Below, in pieces: positions 41,601 through 53,452 of a stretch of 64,000 nucleotides of DNA; within the stretch, counting starts at the first letter, position 1; every line of letters starts with the position of its first letter. The translations under genes and the position numbers were made by a program. The stretch lies in contig VLTN01000058.1 of assembly GCA_008330645.1 (NCBI GenBank), positions 124,001 to 188,000 on the forward strand, read 5' to 3'. The notes beneath the pieces are model-generated. The model made no database searches and was not told the origin of the DNA. It saw only the letters and a list, made by a program, of their open reading frames with translations. The stretch comes from Cafeteria roenbergensis. Its lineage: Eukaryota; Sar; Bigyra; Bicosoecida; Cafeteriaceae.

Positions 41601-44084
41601 GTGAGGGCAGCTGGCCACGCCGGGTCAGGCCCGCTGGTCTTGCCCGCCCCGTCCGAGGGAGGAGGGCGCGCAACAGTCGCAGGCGTGGCTACCACGTACC
41701 CTGCGCCAGCCGCGCCCCGCGCCATGAGGCGCGCTCGCTTTGCGGTCGGCTGGGCGGGCGTCACACCTTGACCGGGGTCGAGCGCCGCCACCGCCGGAGC
41801 TGCCGCTTGGGGGGCTCGTTCGGCCGGGGCATGCCGCAGCAAGCCCTTGCCGCCCGGGCGCGCAGCCCCGGCCTGACGCGGCGGGACCGGGATCCCGGAG
41901 AGGCCCCGAGAGGGGGCGCTGCACTGAATCCGCGCCAGGAGCGCGTCCATGCTGGGGTTGCGTGCGCGCCGGAGCGCCGCGGCTGGCACCCGCGCCACGC
42001 ACCGGATTTCACCCACAGCCGACGCGTCCCCGGCGTCCAGGCGCTGCCCGAAGAACACCGCGGCGTCTGCAACCAGCGCTTCGCGCTTCAGCGCTTCCCT
42101 CCTGGTGAGGGCGTTGAGCAAGCTCGAGGCCAGGCCCAGCCGATGCCGCACCGTGGCCAGGGCAACCAGCTCGGGGGAGCGCCGGCCTGCCCACCGCAGC
42201 TGCGCCTGGTTCGGCAGGCGGAACCGCCGGCGACTGTCTGCGCTGAAGAGGCCAATCCAGGCCGACCCGCCAGTGGTGGCGCTGCCCGGGGATGCGCCAG
42301 GCGCCGTCCGAGGGCTGGGCGAGTCCCTGCCGCGCTTGCCTCTGTTCCGCCGCGGGTCCTTCGCGTCCGGAGTTGCCAGCGCCGTGTAGCGGGCGCACTC
42401 TGCCTCGGCGTTGAAGCGGCTCAAGGCGCGAGAGAGGTGCCTGTGGCGCAGGCGGAGGGCCCTCTGGAAGCGCGCCGAGCGGCCTCCGGAAGCAACGTCC
42501 CCTCGCCTGGCGGGGCGGCGCGCAACGACCGGCGGGACCTCGCCGTGGGCGGCTGCAATCACCACGTCCACGGACACTCCTCCCGCTCCGAAGACGAAGG
42601 TTTGCAGCGACGCCCCGGACTCGCTTTCGGGTTGCTCTGCCGCGGGGAACGAGGCGATCGCACGCGCCCGTGGGTCTGCAACGGCTCCCGACACCCAGCA
42701 AGCCTGCGGCGCGACTTGCACAAGCGCTTCCCTGCTCAGTCCCCCCGGGGCCGAAATGGTCAGCCCGCCAGAGCGCGATTGCTCTGGGGCGGGAACGCTC
42801 CCCGGCCCGGCACTGGCTTGCAGTTGCGCGCACTCCGCCGCCGCAAGCGTGCCCGCCAGCGCCTCCCGGGCTGCCTTTCCCGGGAGAGCTCGCACGTACC
42901 AGCCGGCGAGCCAGGCGCACATGGGATGCACCGCGAGGCGGGAGCGCTCCACCCTGGAGGCCACGCGGCTGCCGCTGGTCCTGCCGCACACCGCGCACGG
43001 GGCAGCCTCCGAGGCCAGCTCCGACACGGGCCGCAGGCGGTAGCCCATCGGCGGGAACTTGGGCGGCGGGTCGGCGTATGCGGGCACCGCCGGGGCGGAG
43101 GACAGCCAGGCCCTGCTCGACGCCTCGCAGTGCGTCTCCGCCTCGACGGGCCAGGGCTGGCAGGCGGGTTCAGTCGAGGCGGCGTCGCCGTCCTCGTCGT
43201 CGTCGCCGCGCAGTGATGACGCCTTCGGTGGGCGAAACACTGCCGACGCCTGCACTCCCGTGGGGAGGGGGGCGGCCGCGCCTCCCTCCAGCCGGCCGGA
43301 GCCCAGCGACTCGGGGCGCGGGCGGCTCGACGCCGCGAACGGGGGGAGAAGCAGGCCCCTCCTGCGCTCTCGGGTGGCAGAGCGAAGCATGTCGCCAAGC
43401 CGAGCAGCGCTGGCACCCTGCGTGGCGGACGAGCCAGCCGAGAGCGTGAACCGGATGCGGGTCGCGCCCACTGCCCAGGCCCCCGTCTGGCGAAGCAGCA
43501 GGTCGGCATCCCTGTCGGGCGCGCCCCTCGCCACGGTGAGAGTGGCGGGGGTGCGAGACGGCGGGGGCATCGCCACCGGGACTGAGCCGCCGCTGGCCTG
43601 GGAGGCCGAACGCGCAGCCGCAGCGCCAGCCCGCATGGCAGCGTGGCGGGCCCGAGCGGCGTCAATGTCGGCGGCGACTGCGGCCGGCACCACGAAGTCG
43701 ACTCGCAAGGCCGGGGTCGTCCCGCCCGCGGCCTGCCCAGCTCCGGCCTTGGGTCCAACAGACGGTGGGAGGAGCGCGGGGTATCCGGCCGCCAGCGACG
43801 CGGCGGGGTCGAACCGCGGATCGGACACGCGTCGAGGGGACTCCAAGAACGCCGATATGGGGGGATGGGGGTACGGCACGAGGTCCCTGGCCAGACGAGG
43901 GCCCACGCTCGCACTGGGCGACGCGCCGGGCACTGGGGCGGACCGAGACGCGACCAGAGCTGCAGCGAGGGATGCGGCAGACGACTTCGCACTGCCGTCG
44001 GCAGCAGGAGCTGGTGCCGCCGCGCCTGAGTGCGGAGCAGGTGCAGAGCTGGTGCCAGCAGACAAAGCTGATGACGAGGACGAA

Positions 44085-44118
<34 letters not shown>

Positions 44119-47100
44119 GGGACGGGGACGAGAGGTGTGCGGAAAGACCCGAGCTCACGACCGCCGCCGGCTGTGCGGCACTGCTCACTCGTTCCGGTGC
44201 CGAGACCGCCCGGGCCACGGGCGCGTCATGCAGCAGCTTGAGGCGCCCAGGACCAGCCGGACTTGCCTGCCCGTCTGCGCCACCCGCGGCGGCGCTGCCC
44301 TGTCCGAGCATGCGGTTTCGCAGGTAGTCGTCCTCGCTGTCCACCTCGTCGGCGGCTGACGGACCCATCTCCAGCACCTCGCCACCCTCCGGCTTGGCGA
44401 CCACCCGGACGGCGGCCTTGCCGCCCGCGGACATCTTGAGGGAGGCCAGCCCCGGCGCCGGCTCGCGCAGCGCAGCGAGAATCTTTTTGCTCAGGGCGTC
44501 GGCCTTGCCTTCAAGCTCTGCCCGCTCGGCCGCCGCTACGGCACCGAGGAGCCTCCCCAGGCTCGCGGGCCCGCTCTGGCCCTTGCCAAGCCGCAACAGG
44601 GCTCGGAGCTGAGCGTCCGATGCCACAGACGCGAGCGACGCTTCGCGGGCGGACGCGGGGCTGAGGGCCACGCCGCGCATGCGGTGGGCGTCTCCGATCC
44701 AGGTTCCAGGGGTGAGGACGACGCAGAGGACGTGGACCCAGGCGTGGCCCGAGGCTGCCGAGCGGATCAGCGCCCCGCCGCGCACGCCGCAGAGACCGCA
44801 GGCCGCCTGGATCTCCGCCCGGGCGAGGGCTGTGCGGACCGGGCCGGAGAGGTAGGGCGAGAAGGAGGTGCCCCCAGCGGCCTCCTCCAGGCGCCGCATG
44901 CTGCGGCAAGGCTGGCAGAGCCACTCGGACGACGCAAGCTCCTCCGCGGTCACGCCGTAGCAGCGGGCGTGGACGGCAATGTTGCACCTGTCGCAGTAGG
45001 CAATGGGGTCCGCCTCGTCGCTCAGAGCGTCGAAGCAGACCCCGCACAGCCCCTCGTCCTCCGCCGAGGCCGCGGACTCCGCGTCGTCCTCCTTCCCATC
45101 GGAGGCGAGGGCGTCGGCCGCAGGCGCGTCTCCGTGGCACGCCGAGTGGCCGACCGGGGGTGCGGCCCCGTTCGACAGCGCGTGGGGCGGGCGCTTGCCG
45201 GCCACGCCGCGCGACGGGGCGGCCTTGCTGTCCCGGGGCAGGGCAGGCAACGGGCCGCCTGCCACTGCCATGGCCAGCAAGCCCTTGGCTGAATCGGGCA
45301 TTGGGGGCGCTGGCGGTTCGTTTCCGCTCCCAGGCTTGTGTCGCCCTGCCGTGGGAACAACCCAGGACGGCGGAAGGGGCTTGTGCTTGGGCTTGTGAAA
45401 GCCCAGCGCGCGGTCCCGCAAGCCGCGGCGCAGAGCCGACCTGATCCGCCGGCCGGCCTCGCCCCGGGCGTACTCAGCCTCCACCAGCGCCTCCCACGCC
45501 CTGTCGCGAATTGTGCTCCGGCGGAACCCGTCCTCGTCTCGCGGCGCCTCCTCGACGACACCACACCCGCAGGTAGCAGCCACTGCCAGGCTGCCGGGCG
45601 CCGCCGCAGCCTCGGCCGCGCGCCGTGCCATCAGGCTGACGTCACTGGCCCGCTCGGGCAACGCGCCGTCCGACGCAGTCCAGTCGTCCGCCACAGGCCA
45701 GCTGGTGCTGTCGGCGGCGTACACCCACTCCTTCGAAGCCTCCACCTTGGCCAGCAGCCCCGACACGAGCGACTCCGTCTGACGCTCGCGCTCCCTGAGC
45801 CGGGCCTGCGCCGCGGCCAGCTCCAGCCGGACCGACTGCTCGTCCTGGCAGAGCTCTCCAGCCCGGGCCAGCCACGGCAGTTCCCCTCTCAGGGAGGGGT
45901 GGTGCATGTCCGTTGCCATGGCTCCCTCGGGCGGCTCGCCGTCCTCCAGCGGCGGGTCTCCGTTCGGAGGCCGCCCGGCCACGCAGCCCGTGACCGCAAC
46001 GGCAACGTCCTGCTCCCCGTCGAGCGGCTGCCACGCCAGTGCCGCCCCGGTCGCCTCGTCCACGTCCACGAGAGCCTTGCGGCCACGCCGCTGGATCAGC
46101 ACGCGGAGGGAGCCCGGCGCCGGCCCGGCAGAGCCGGCCTTCACCGCGGCCGGGTCTGCGTAGGCGAGCGGCAGGCGCCTGGCGGCCCCACAGTGCGCGG
46201 CCAGGCTGTCCACGTCCCCTGCGTGGGCGGGGCGCGTCCCCTCCGGCGCGTCTCCGGCCTGCCCAAACTCCGCCCTGCTTGCGAAGCGCTCCATGGCCTG
46301 CTGCAGCCTCGCGCTTCGGCCTGTGAGACCGCGGGGGCTCTCCGGCGGCGGCGTGCTCGGCCGGCGCAGCAAGGCGCCGTCGCCGCCTCCCGCGGGCGTC
46401 GCCTCGGTCTCCGCCACGAAGGCTGCCTTGAGCGCCAGCGGCAGGCAGCTTCCGTCGTCGGCCTGGGACCGCACGTCCCGCGTGCACCACCAGTTGTCTG
46501 CGTCGTCCTCCTCGGCCCAGTCGCCGTCAGTCACGAAACCGAAGGGGGCTGCGCAGGCCGCTGTGGCCGACGCGCTGAGACCCCTGCGTTCGTGCTCTCC
46601 GCGCGACGAGCCGGCCTCGTCCGGCGACGCTTGGAACAGTCTCCTTCGCTTCGCCTCCAGGGCGGCCCCCAGTCCAGCAGCTCCCGAAGCAGGCAGTGGG
46701 GCGCCGGTCCTGGCGTCGTCGGCCGCAGCAGCTCCCACGGCGCGGGCGTGCGGGGCCGCCGAAGCTTCGGCGGAGCTGCCGCTATGAGAGGCCCTCCCTC
46801 CAGTGGCCGGCGCTGAGCGCGACGCGGACCACGGCGAGCCGGCGGCCGCGAGAGCCACCGACGGCTGGCCCCGGCGAGCCGTCTCGCCGCCCATCCGGCA
46901 GACGTCGCTCAGCACCGGAGCTCCGACACCTGCGGCCTCGAGCATGGCGGCGCTGCCAAGCGCTTCCTCCGGCTCCCACGCCCGGGTGAACCGGTTGCCA
47001 GTCCCAGTCATCCAGAAGGGCAGCGCCTTGCGCGACCCCGCCGTGGAGTTCCCGGGCCACGGGACCGACGCCGCGGAGGTGGCGCTCTGGCGAAGCTCGG

Positions 47101-50025
47101 CCTGGCCGCTGGCTTCCCGGAGCGGAGGGCCGCACGCCGCCGCGGGGAGTGACGGCGGCACTGCCTGGCGAGGCGGGGGCGCGATCGGCTCCCCGCAGGC
47201 CAGCGCTCGCCCCTGGATCCAGAGGAGCGGCTGCATCGCGGCCTTGGTCACGGGGCGCATGTGTGGCTCCACAATGCGCTGCCAGAAGCGGCGCTGCTCC
47301 TCCGCGCCCTCGTCCTCGGGCTCCTCGGCAGCGCCCTCAAGCTGGGCCGCCTCCGTGGCCGCGTCGTCCGCGTCGAGCCGGTCCAAGAAGCTGCCTGCCT
47401 CGCTGTCCGCAGCGCCAACGCTCGACTGGCGCCTTGATGCGCCCCGGCTGCGGCGACGGTCCCGCGTCTCGCTGGCTGCCACGCTGCCCAACGGCGTCGG
47501 TGGCTCGAGCACGCTGTCTTGTCCAGCGGATTTGCGCCGGCCTCGCCTGGCTGCCGTGTGCTTCTGGCTCCGCTTGCCGGCCTTGCGGCCCCGGCTGCGG
47601 CGCCGCCTGGGCCCGAAAGCGCTGTCGTCCGAGTCTTCGCCAGCCCCTTCGGCAGCCACCGCCTCGTCCAGCGCACGAGCGGCGCCCGCTGCCTCGTCGT
47701 CATCGGAGCTGCGCTCGCCGGCCTCGGACTCCGCCACGGTGCGCAGGGCCGATGCGCCGCTTGCGCCACGGGCGCTGCTGGCTGGCCTGGCGCGCACGTC
47801 CAGCGCCCAGTCGCCGAGCGTGTCCTCGACGGGCCCGGCGTCGACGCTCAGCGCCTCGCGAACGACACGGGCGGCGTCGAGGAGACCTGGCGGGGCAATG
47901 GAACACGCTAGGTCCGCGTCTGCCTCGGCGGCGTTGCCCCCGATGCTGCCGCTGCCCGCTGGCCCGCTTCCGCAGCGCCCCGACTCCGTCGGCGAGCCGA
48001 TGAGGCCGGCGATGTCTGGCTCCTCCGCGAAGGGGGCAGGCAGTACGCGGAGCGCTGGGTCCTCTGCCGCCCAAATGTACTGCATCCGCGATGCGACCGG
48101 GTCACGAGTGACCGAGGCCACCAGCTCCGCAAATGGGTTGCCTCCGTTCTGCGCGCGCCGGGACGACTGGGAAGAGGTGGTTGGCGTTGAGTCCCCCCCG
48201 GATCCCGCCGCGGGCTCGCGCAGCGGAGCCCACAGGCGCTCGAGGATGGGGGCGGGGTGCGGTTTGGGCTTGGGCTCCGCAGCGAACCGTGCCATGGAGG
48301 TCGCTCGAGAGGACGCCACAGACGCGGCATCGCCGGCAGCCTTTGACCCGGCCCGCGAGTGCTTGCGGCCCTTCTTGCCGGACTTCTTGCCTCCCCGAGG
48401 GCGGGGCGTTGACCCGCCCCTGCCGCCCGAGTTGCCCCCCCGCCCTGGGGTGCTGCGGCTGCGGTCCCGCTTGCCGCTGCGGCTCCGCCCGGATGCCCTG
48501 CTGTGCCGCGAAAGCGGGTGAGACTCCCCATCCAACGGGGAGCCGGACATGGCCTCGGTCACCCTCGCACTGGCGCGTGCCTCGGTGCGCCGCCCGGCGG
48601 CGGCGTGCTGGGGACAAAACGTTGCGAACTCGAGGGCGGAACCCCCGCCGCGCCCAGGGAGCACGGTTCGGAATACTTGGGGACTCGACACGGCGCAGGA
48701 TGGGTGGGCGGACCAGGTGCACTTGCCGTGGTAGCACTGGGCGCACGCGCCGCCGGGCGGCAACTCGCAAATCGAGCAGCCAAGCGAGCGGCGCTCCTGG
48801 GGCACAGCTGGCACACCGATGATGACCTCCGCCTTTGTGGAAACGCCGGACGGATCGAGCTCGGTCACAGACGTTTCTGGGATGTACAGCGCGCAGTTGA
48901 CGTGGGCCCAGCCGCCTTCGAGAACCCGCTTCATGCAGCCTCCAGAGCGAAGGCAGATTGCGCAGTTGAGGCTTGCAGGCTGCAGCCCAGCGGCGCAGGT
49001 GTCGCAAAACCACTCGGACTCTGCGGGCGGGAGCGGGTCGAGGTTGATACAATGCTGATGCATGCCCAGGTTGCACCTGTCGCAGAGCACGATTCGGTTT
49101 TCCTCCGACTGCGGTTGACCGGGTCCGCAAAAACGGCAGCACAAGAGAAGAGCATTGCGAGGTGATTGGGCTTGGGCTGCCTGCGGAAGCAACCGTGCCG
49201 GCGCGACGCCGACGGAGCCCGGCCCGTGCGGAGTTGCAGTCAGCCGGCCGCCGCGACTTTCCCGCCACACTCCGTGCCTGCAGGGCTCGAGACCCCCGAA
49301 CGGCTGCTGCCGGCAGCAAGAGCAGGAATCGAGCGCGCTGCAATGCGCCAATCCGCTCCGGAACCCAACCGCTCTTTGCAGGGCGCCATCCTGCTCCGCC
49401 CCGCCGCGCTTCCCCCACGGCGCCGCCAAGCTGCCTGAGATGAGGGTCGGCTTGCGGGCACGTCGCGTTGCGCGCGCGCGCTGTGGCACTCACCCAAGTC
49501 CCATCCCCGCAAACAACGCAGCCATCGTCGTCGTCACCGCTGTCCGTGGCATCGCCTTGAGGCTCCGGCTGCGAGGTGGGCAAAGCGCGAGGGGAGCAAA
49601 GCGGGACAAGACTGGCCTCAGAGCGACCCTCGCCAGCAGGGAACGGGCAGCTCCAGCCGGCACACGCGCGCGTCCACGGACTCCGCCGGAGTCGCTCTGG
49701 TATCTAAACGAGATGCGCAGGGGAGTTCACGCGGCGGGCCGTCCGGGCCGCAGCAGCGTGTCGATCTGCCTCGGCCCAGCAAGCGGCGAGCTCTGGCGCG
49801 AGAAATCAGCCAACCGGGAGCCCAACCGCCGCGGGCTCCGCCTTGCAACTACGCGAGTGTCACTCTTCTCGCTGGTAAGCGCGGGGCGCGGGAGCGAAAG
49901 CACCTGTGGGCCAGCTGGCGGGGCTTGGCTTGCCAAGACGTGGTTGGCAAGCTTGCGGGGCAAAGGCTCACCTCCGCCGCCTCCTTGACCTCCCCAGCGT
50001 GGGGGTCCTGCTCCGGTGGGTCCAT
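38687..50025 (-). CDS. Giant chromatin reader: PHD/extended-PHD modules, bromodomain-like, Tudor-like
   Basis: Exons 50025-49972, 49568-49494 and 49108-38687 give about 3,516 residues; the last exon is 10.4 kb. Exon 1 (MDPPEQDPHAGEVKEAAE) is the least certain. Exon 2 ends in CVVCGDGTW and exon 3 opens with SEENRIVLCDRCNLGMHQHC, so splicing completes a PHD finger (Cys35/38/52/55, His60, Cys63). An extended PHD follows (CAICLRSGGCMKR, WAHVNCALYIPE, CSICELPPGGACAQC, SAHPSCA; ~90-205). A second PHD at ~1395-1445 (CGVCFDAL, YCDRCNIAVHARCYG, WLCQPC) with its own extended half, and a third zinc-binding pair near 2080 (CAVCGRTSG, HPMCAWLAGW), come later. A bromodomain-like helix bundle (~3200-3270, QLYESVDECVSDMQSMLRNA) and a Tudor-like barrel (~3435-3490, VVWVYWEGEASWFRGTVTGF) end the chain. 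PHD-ePHD plus bromodomain recalls BRPF proteins; histone binding is inferred. Confidence 0.85.
44061..44130 (-). repeat. GACGAG/GAAGAC hexamer repeat encoding poly-Ser in the PHD gene
   Basis: Tandem gacgag units on the plus strand, ending in gacggg variants, read as Ser codons on the minus strand. Same unit type as the tract in the LRR gene. Confidence 0.85.
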
Positions 50026-51855
50026 TCGGGCAGGCTGCCCGTGCCGCTGGCGAGTGGCGGGGTCTGGGAGCGCTGCTTGGCGGGGCAGGGGGCCAACGAC
50101 GGCCGGTTGCTAGCAAGTTGCTCCCGACCAGCGGCTCTGCCGGGCTTGCCTTTTTGTTGCCAGCAGGTTTAAACCTGCGTGGCGAGCGCGCTCACGGGCT
50201 CAAACGCCACGGCTGTCGCGTTGCGCGAGCTGGACTTACAGGTCGCGGCGCCTGCAGCGGAGCGTCACGCCGCCCTGCCCGGCTGCGCCTGCCGAGGAGC
50301 TGGGAGCGGCTCCCTCCGCTGGCGTCCGCGACAGGCGGACGACGCAGCAGAGCCCCGCACCACTCCCGACCACTGTCGACTGTCAGCGGCACCAAGGCTC
50401 GACCAGGGCGCACTGGCCCCTCCCCCTGCCTTGCCTGGGGATGCTCCACCCGAGCGGCCGCGCTGGCCGGCGCAGCCGCGGCGCCTCGGTCCCGACGAGG
50501 GCCGCGGGCCCGCGGTTGCAGTGCTTGCCGGCCCGACATCCTCTGACGTGGCGCCCCGCGCCGCCAGGCGAGGCCGGCTGTGGGGGGGAGGGGGGCGGCG
50601 TCCCCCGCGCGCGGGCTTGGCCCCGCTCCCCCACTCCCCCCTTGCGACCGCGCCCTTGGCCTCCGGGGACCCGAGGCCACAATCAGCCACCTGGGTGGGG
50701 CAGAGGCCGCGCAAGGCTGCGCCCGTGCGGCAGGCCCTGCTGCGCAGCTCCAGGGGCTTGGCGGGCCGAGGGGTGCCAGGCGGAGCGGTAGCGCAGCTGG
50801 GAGGCGGACTTGAGCCCGGAGCGGCCCTCAACTCCGGCCGCGCTCCGATCGCGACGGCGCTGGCTCTGCAGTGCACCCCTATCCAGATGCCCGGGGCGCC
50901 GGTGCGGCCAGGCGGCGGTTGCGCACCGGCAGAGCCGCCATCGCCCAGCGGGATTTTTTTGAACCGCAGTTTCTCGAGGTGCAGAGGCCGAAACGAGAGG
51001 CGACGCGTGCGCTGGCCTCGGGGACCCGGCTGCTCGTGTGCAGACGCCCCGCTCCGCTGCCCGCTGCCACATGCCCGGGCTCCAAGTGCAACCTTCTGCG
51101 GCTTCCCTCCCCAGTCCACGCATCGCCAGGCTGCCCTCGTCGGCGCGAGGAGGTGCAACCGGGACGTGCGTGTCGCGACCGCCCCCCGCGGTGTGCGCGG
51201 CCCGGCGCGCAGCCAGAGACTACAGAGCGGGGGAAGTTTGCGCGCCCGCTCGCCAAGGCGGGGATTCGGGCGGGTGCTCGAGTGGCCGGAGTTCGAGAGC
51301 AGGCGCCGCTGCAACCTCGCTGCACCCGGCAATGCGAGCGAGATTGGAGACACCCGCCCAAATGCGACGGCTACGGGGACGCTGGTGGGGCGTGCGCGCG
51401 GCTTGGGTGCATGGGTGTGGCGCTGGGCACATGCGCTCGTTTGAGCTGGCGCGTGCAGCCCGCGCGGGACGCGCCTCAGCAGCAGCCGGTCGCCCGGCCT
51501 GGCCATAGAGTCGAGCGATCCGCCAACGCCAAAGTCGTTGCAGCAACCACGAGGGCGACTTGAGAGCCCGACCTGGCGCCCGGCGGCGGACCTGCAAGGG
51601 GGGCCTCCCCGCGAAGGCGCGCTGGTCGGTGGCTTCGGCCAGCATCGGTGTGCCTGGCGGCGCGCCAGCGCCGCGGGCGAGGATGCTGAGGCTGGGCTTG
51701 CGGGGAGCCTTGCCGGCAGAGGCTTGCGGGCGGCGGCTGCGGCAGTGCTGCAGCCCTATCCATCTGACGCACCCAGCCGGCTCTGTGGCGCCCGGGGACC
51801 CCGAGGCGTGGCAGCTGGCGTGCGCCCACCTCGCTGGCAGCCCGGTACGGAGCCC
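50026..51855. other. Long divergent intergenic region (PHD gene / Rab gene), no confident gene
   Basis: 1.83 kb with long overlapping open frames on both strands but no protein-like composition, no family motif and no plus-strand GTGAG donor. A minus-strand GTGAGC near 50200 could end a short exon (coding AVAFEP), but no reading frame could be completed around it. A 16-bp palindrome lies at 50163-50178. It probably holds both promoters and 5' UTRs. Confidence 0.5.
50163..50178. promoter_or_regulatory. Perfect 16-bp palindrome GCAGGTTTAAACCTGC
   Basis: A perfect inverted repeat with an AT core (TTTAAA), unusual in ~70% GC sequence. It lies 138 bp upstream of the proposed PHD-gene ATG in the divergent gap. 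It could bind a dimeric factor; no function is shown. Confidence 0.35.
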
Positions 51856-53059
51856 ATGTCAGGCGAGCGTCACGGGCGCGGCCGCGCGAGGAGCCGAACG
51901 CTTGAGGGCGACGACCTGCTCGGGCAACTGGATGTTGGGCCAATCGAGGGCACCGCGCCTCGGGCGGGCGCCTCGGCGGCAGGCAGTGCATCCGGCGCAG
52001 CTGCGGCCGCGGCGTCCGCGGGGGCCAAGACGGTGTCCAAGCGGACGCAGCTCACGCTTCAGCGCGGGCTGGAAAGCACGGGCGCTGCGGGCAGGCGCGG
52101 CCCTGCGTTCGCAGGAATGACCGACGATGACGACGAGCGCATGGAGGAGGAGCTGCGCGAGCTCGACGCTGCAAGGCCGGACCGACCGGCCCCTCGGGTG
52201 CTGCCCAAGGCTGGCGCGGCGGCCGACGCGCCGCCGAAACACAGCTTGCTGATCAAGCTCTTGATGCTCGGCGACAGCGGCGTGGGAAAGACAACGCTCC
52301 TCAAGCGCTACGCAGAGGGAAAATTCGATCCCATGATCGCCTCCACTGCTGGGGTGGCGTACGAGACCCAGTACGTGGAGCTGGAGGGGCGCAACATCCG
52401 CGTCGACATTTGGGACACTGCAGGGCAAGAGCGCTTCCACGTGATTACGCAAGCATACTACGCGGGCGCCCACGGAATCGTGCTTGCATACGACGCTAGC
52501 GAGGCTGGAGAGACTTCGTTCAACAGTGAGAAGGAGGTCGGAAGGGGGGGGGGGGGGGGAGACGGGCGCGCGAGTGCCATGCGCCGCGCCTTGCGGCTTC
52601 GTCTGGCCGTCGTTGGCACGCACGTTCATCTGGCTGGCTGCGCCGCTCCTGCGCCAGAGATTGCTCAACATGCAACCCCACCTCTTTCGCCCTTCCCGCG
52701 CCCTCGCGCGTGTGCGTGCGCCTGACGCAGACATCCGCTACTGGATGAACGCCATCCGCGAGCACGCCGACGCCCACTGCGTCAAGGTCCTGCTCGGAAA
52801 CAAGGTCGACAAGGCACCCAAGGCCATTTCCCATGCGCGCGGCAAAGCCGTGGCTGACGAATACGGCGTGGGCTTCTTCGAGACGAGCGCCAAGTCGGGG
52901 GCCAACGTCACCGAGGCATTCCATAGCGTGGCCAGGGAGTGCGTGCTGAAGGCCCTCGCGGAGGAGGGGGTGAGCGTGTCCACCGAGAGCGACGCCGAGG
53001 TCCTGGCGGCGGCAGCGACGGCCAGCAAGGGCAAGGGCAAGCGATGCGCTGTCATGTAG
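51856..53059 (+). CDS. Rab-family small GTPase with N-terminal extension and CaaX tail
   Basis: Exons 51856-52525 and 52731-53059 (205-nt intron, phase 1) give 332 residues from ATG 51856, or 245 from the in-frame ATG 52117 (MTDDDDERMEEELREL). G-boxes are complete: GDSGVGKT (139-146), a switch I Thr (in STAGVAYETQYVEL), WDTAGQERF, NKVD and ETSAK. The effector region and AYYAGAHGIVLAYDAS are Rab-like rather than Ras- or Arf-like. The end, KGKGKRCAVM, is a single-cysteine CaaX box after a basic stretch. Rab8/Rab18/Rab28-type proteins have such a tail, whereas most Rabs end in two cysteines. The Ala-rich N-terminal extension is unusual; acidic residues precede the GTPase fold. The role is vesicle traffic; the exact subfamily is not assigned. 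Confidence 0.88.
52544..52559 (+). repeat. Poly-G tract (16 G) in the Rab intron
   Basis: Sixteen consecutive G begin 18 nt downstream of the intron's GTGAGA donor. G-runs near 5' splice sites can act as intronic splicing enhancers or fold as a G-quadruplex. Confidence 0.9.
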
Positions 53060-53452
53060 AGTGGCAGCGCAGCGCGAGGCGGCGCGGGGCGGCGCAGTCC
53101 CGCCGTCCCCACGCCAGCCCCCCACCGCTATCTCTCCTCCTCGGTGGGTGGCCTCTCGGATCAGGGACCCTCTCCCTCCGAGTCGCTCCGCGGCTCCCGG
53201 TCGCCGAACGCCGTCCCCTTTTGCCGCCTTCCACTGCTTGTCGAGAACGGAAGCACGCGATTTCAATGTATAGCCGTCGTGTGCGTGCGTGTGCCCGTGT
53301 GTGTGTGTGAGCCTCTGCGCCCGACGGAACGAGATTGACCAGCACAGCACTGCACAGCACAGCAGGCGAGACCCAGCGGCGCTCTTGACATCGAGAGCAC
53401 GAGCGCTGTGCACTCGCGCGATACGCGCCCCTCGGCAGCAGCCAGGGCTGGC
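53060..53452. other. Convergent intergenic region with GT-rich tract
   Basis: 393 bp between the 3' ends of the Rab gene (+) and methylmalonyl-CoA mutase (-). A gtgtgcgtgcgtgtgcccgt-type tract spans about 53278-53310, and cacagcac repeats follow. No gene seen. Confidence 0.6.

Noticed and set aside
41318-43216. 632-codon plus-strand frame inside the PHD gene
   Set aside because: Shadow of the PHD gene exon, Arg/Gly-rich, no domain and no splice support.
49727-50025. Separate 76-residue Arg-rich gene (exons 50025-49972 and 49903-49727)
   Set aside because: Possible by splice rules with a 68-nt intron, but that intron is much shorter than all others and the first exon is better used by the PHD gene, which otherwise lacks a start.
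50179-51506. Long open frames on both strands in the PHD/Rab gap
   Set aside because: Composition is Ala/Arg/Gly/Pro throughout in every frame, with no conserved motif, no GTGAG donor in the plus strand and no coherent exon chain.
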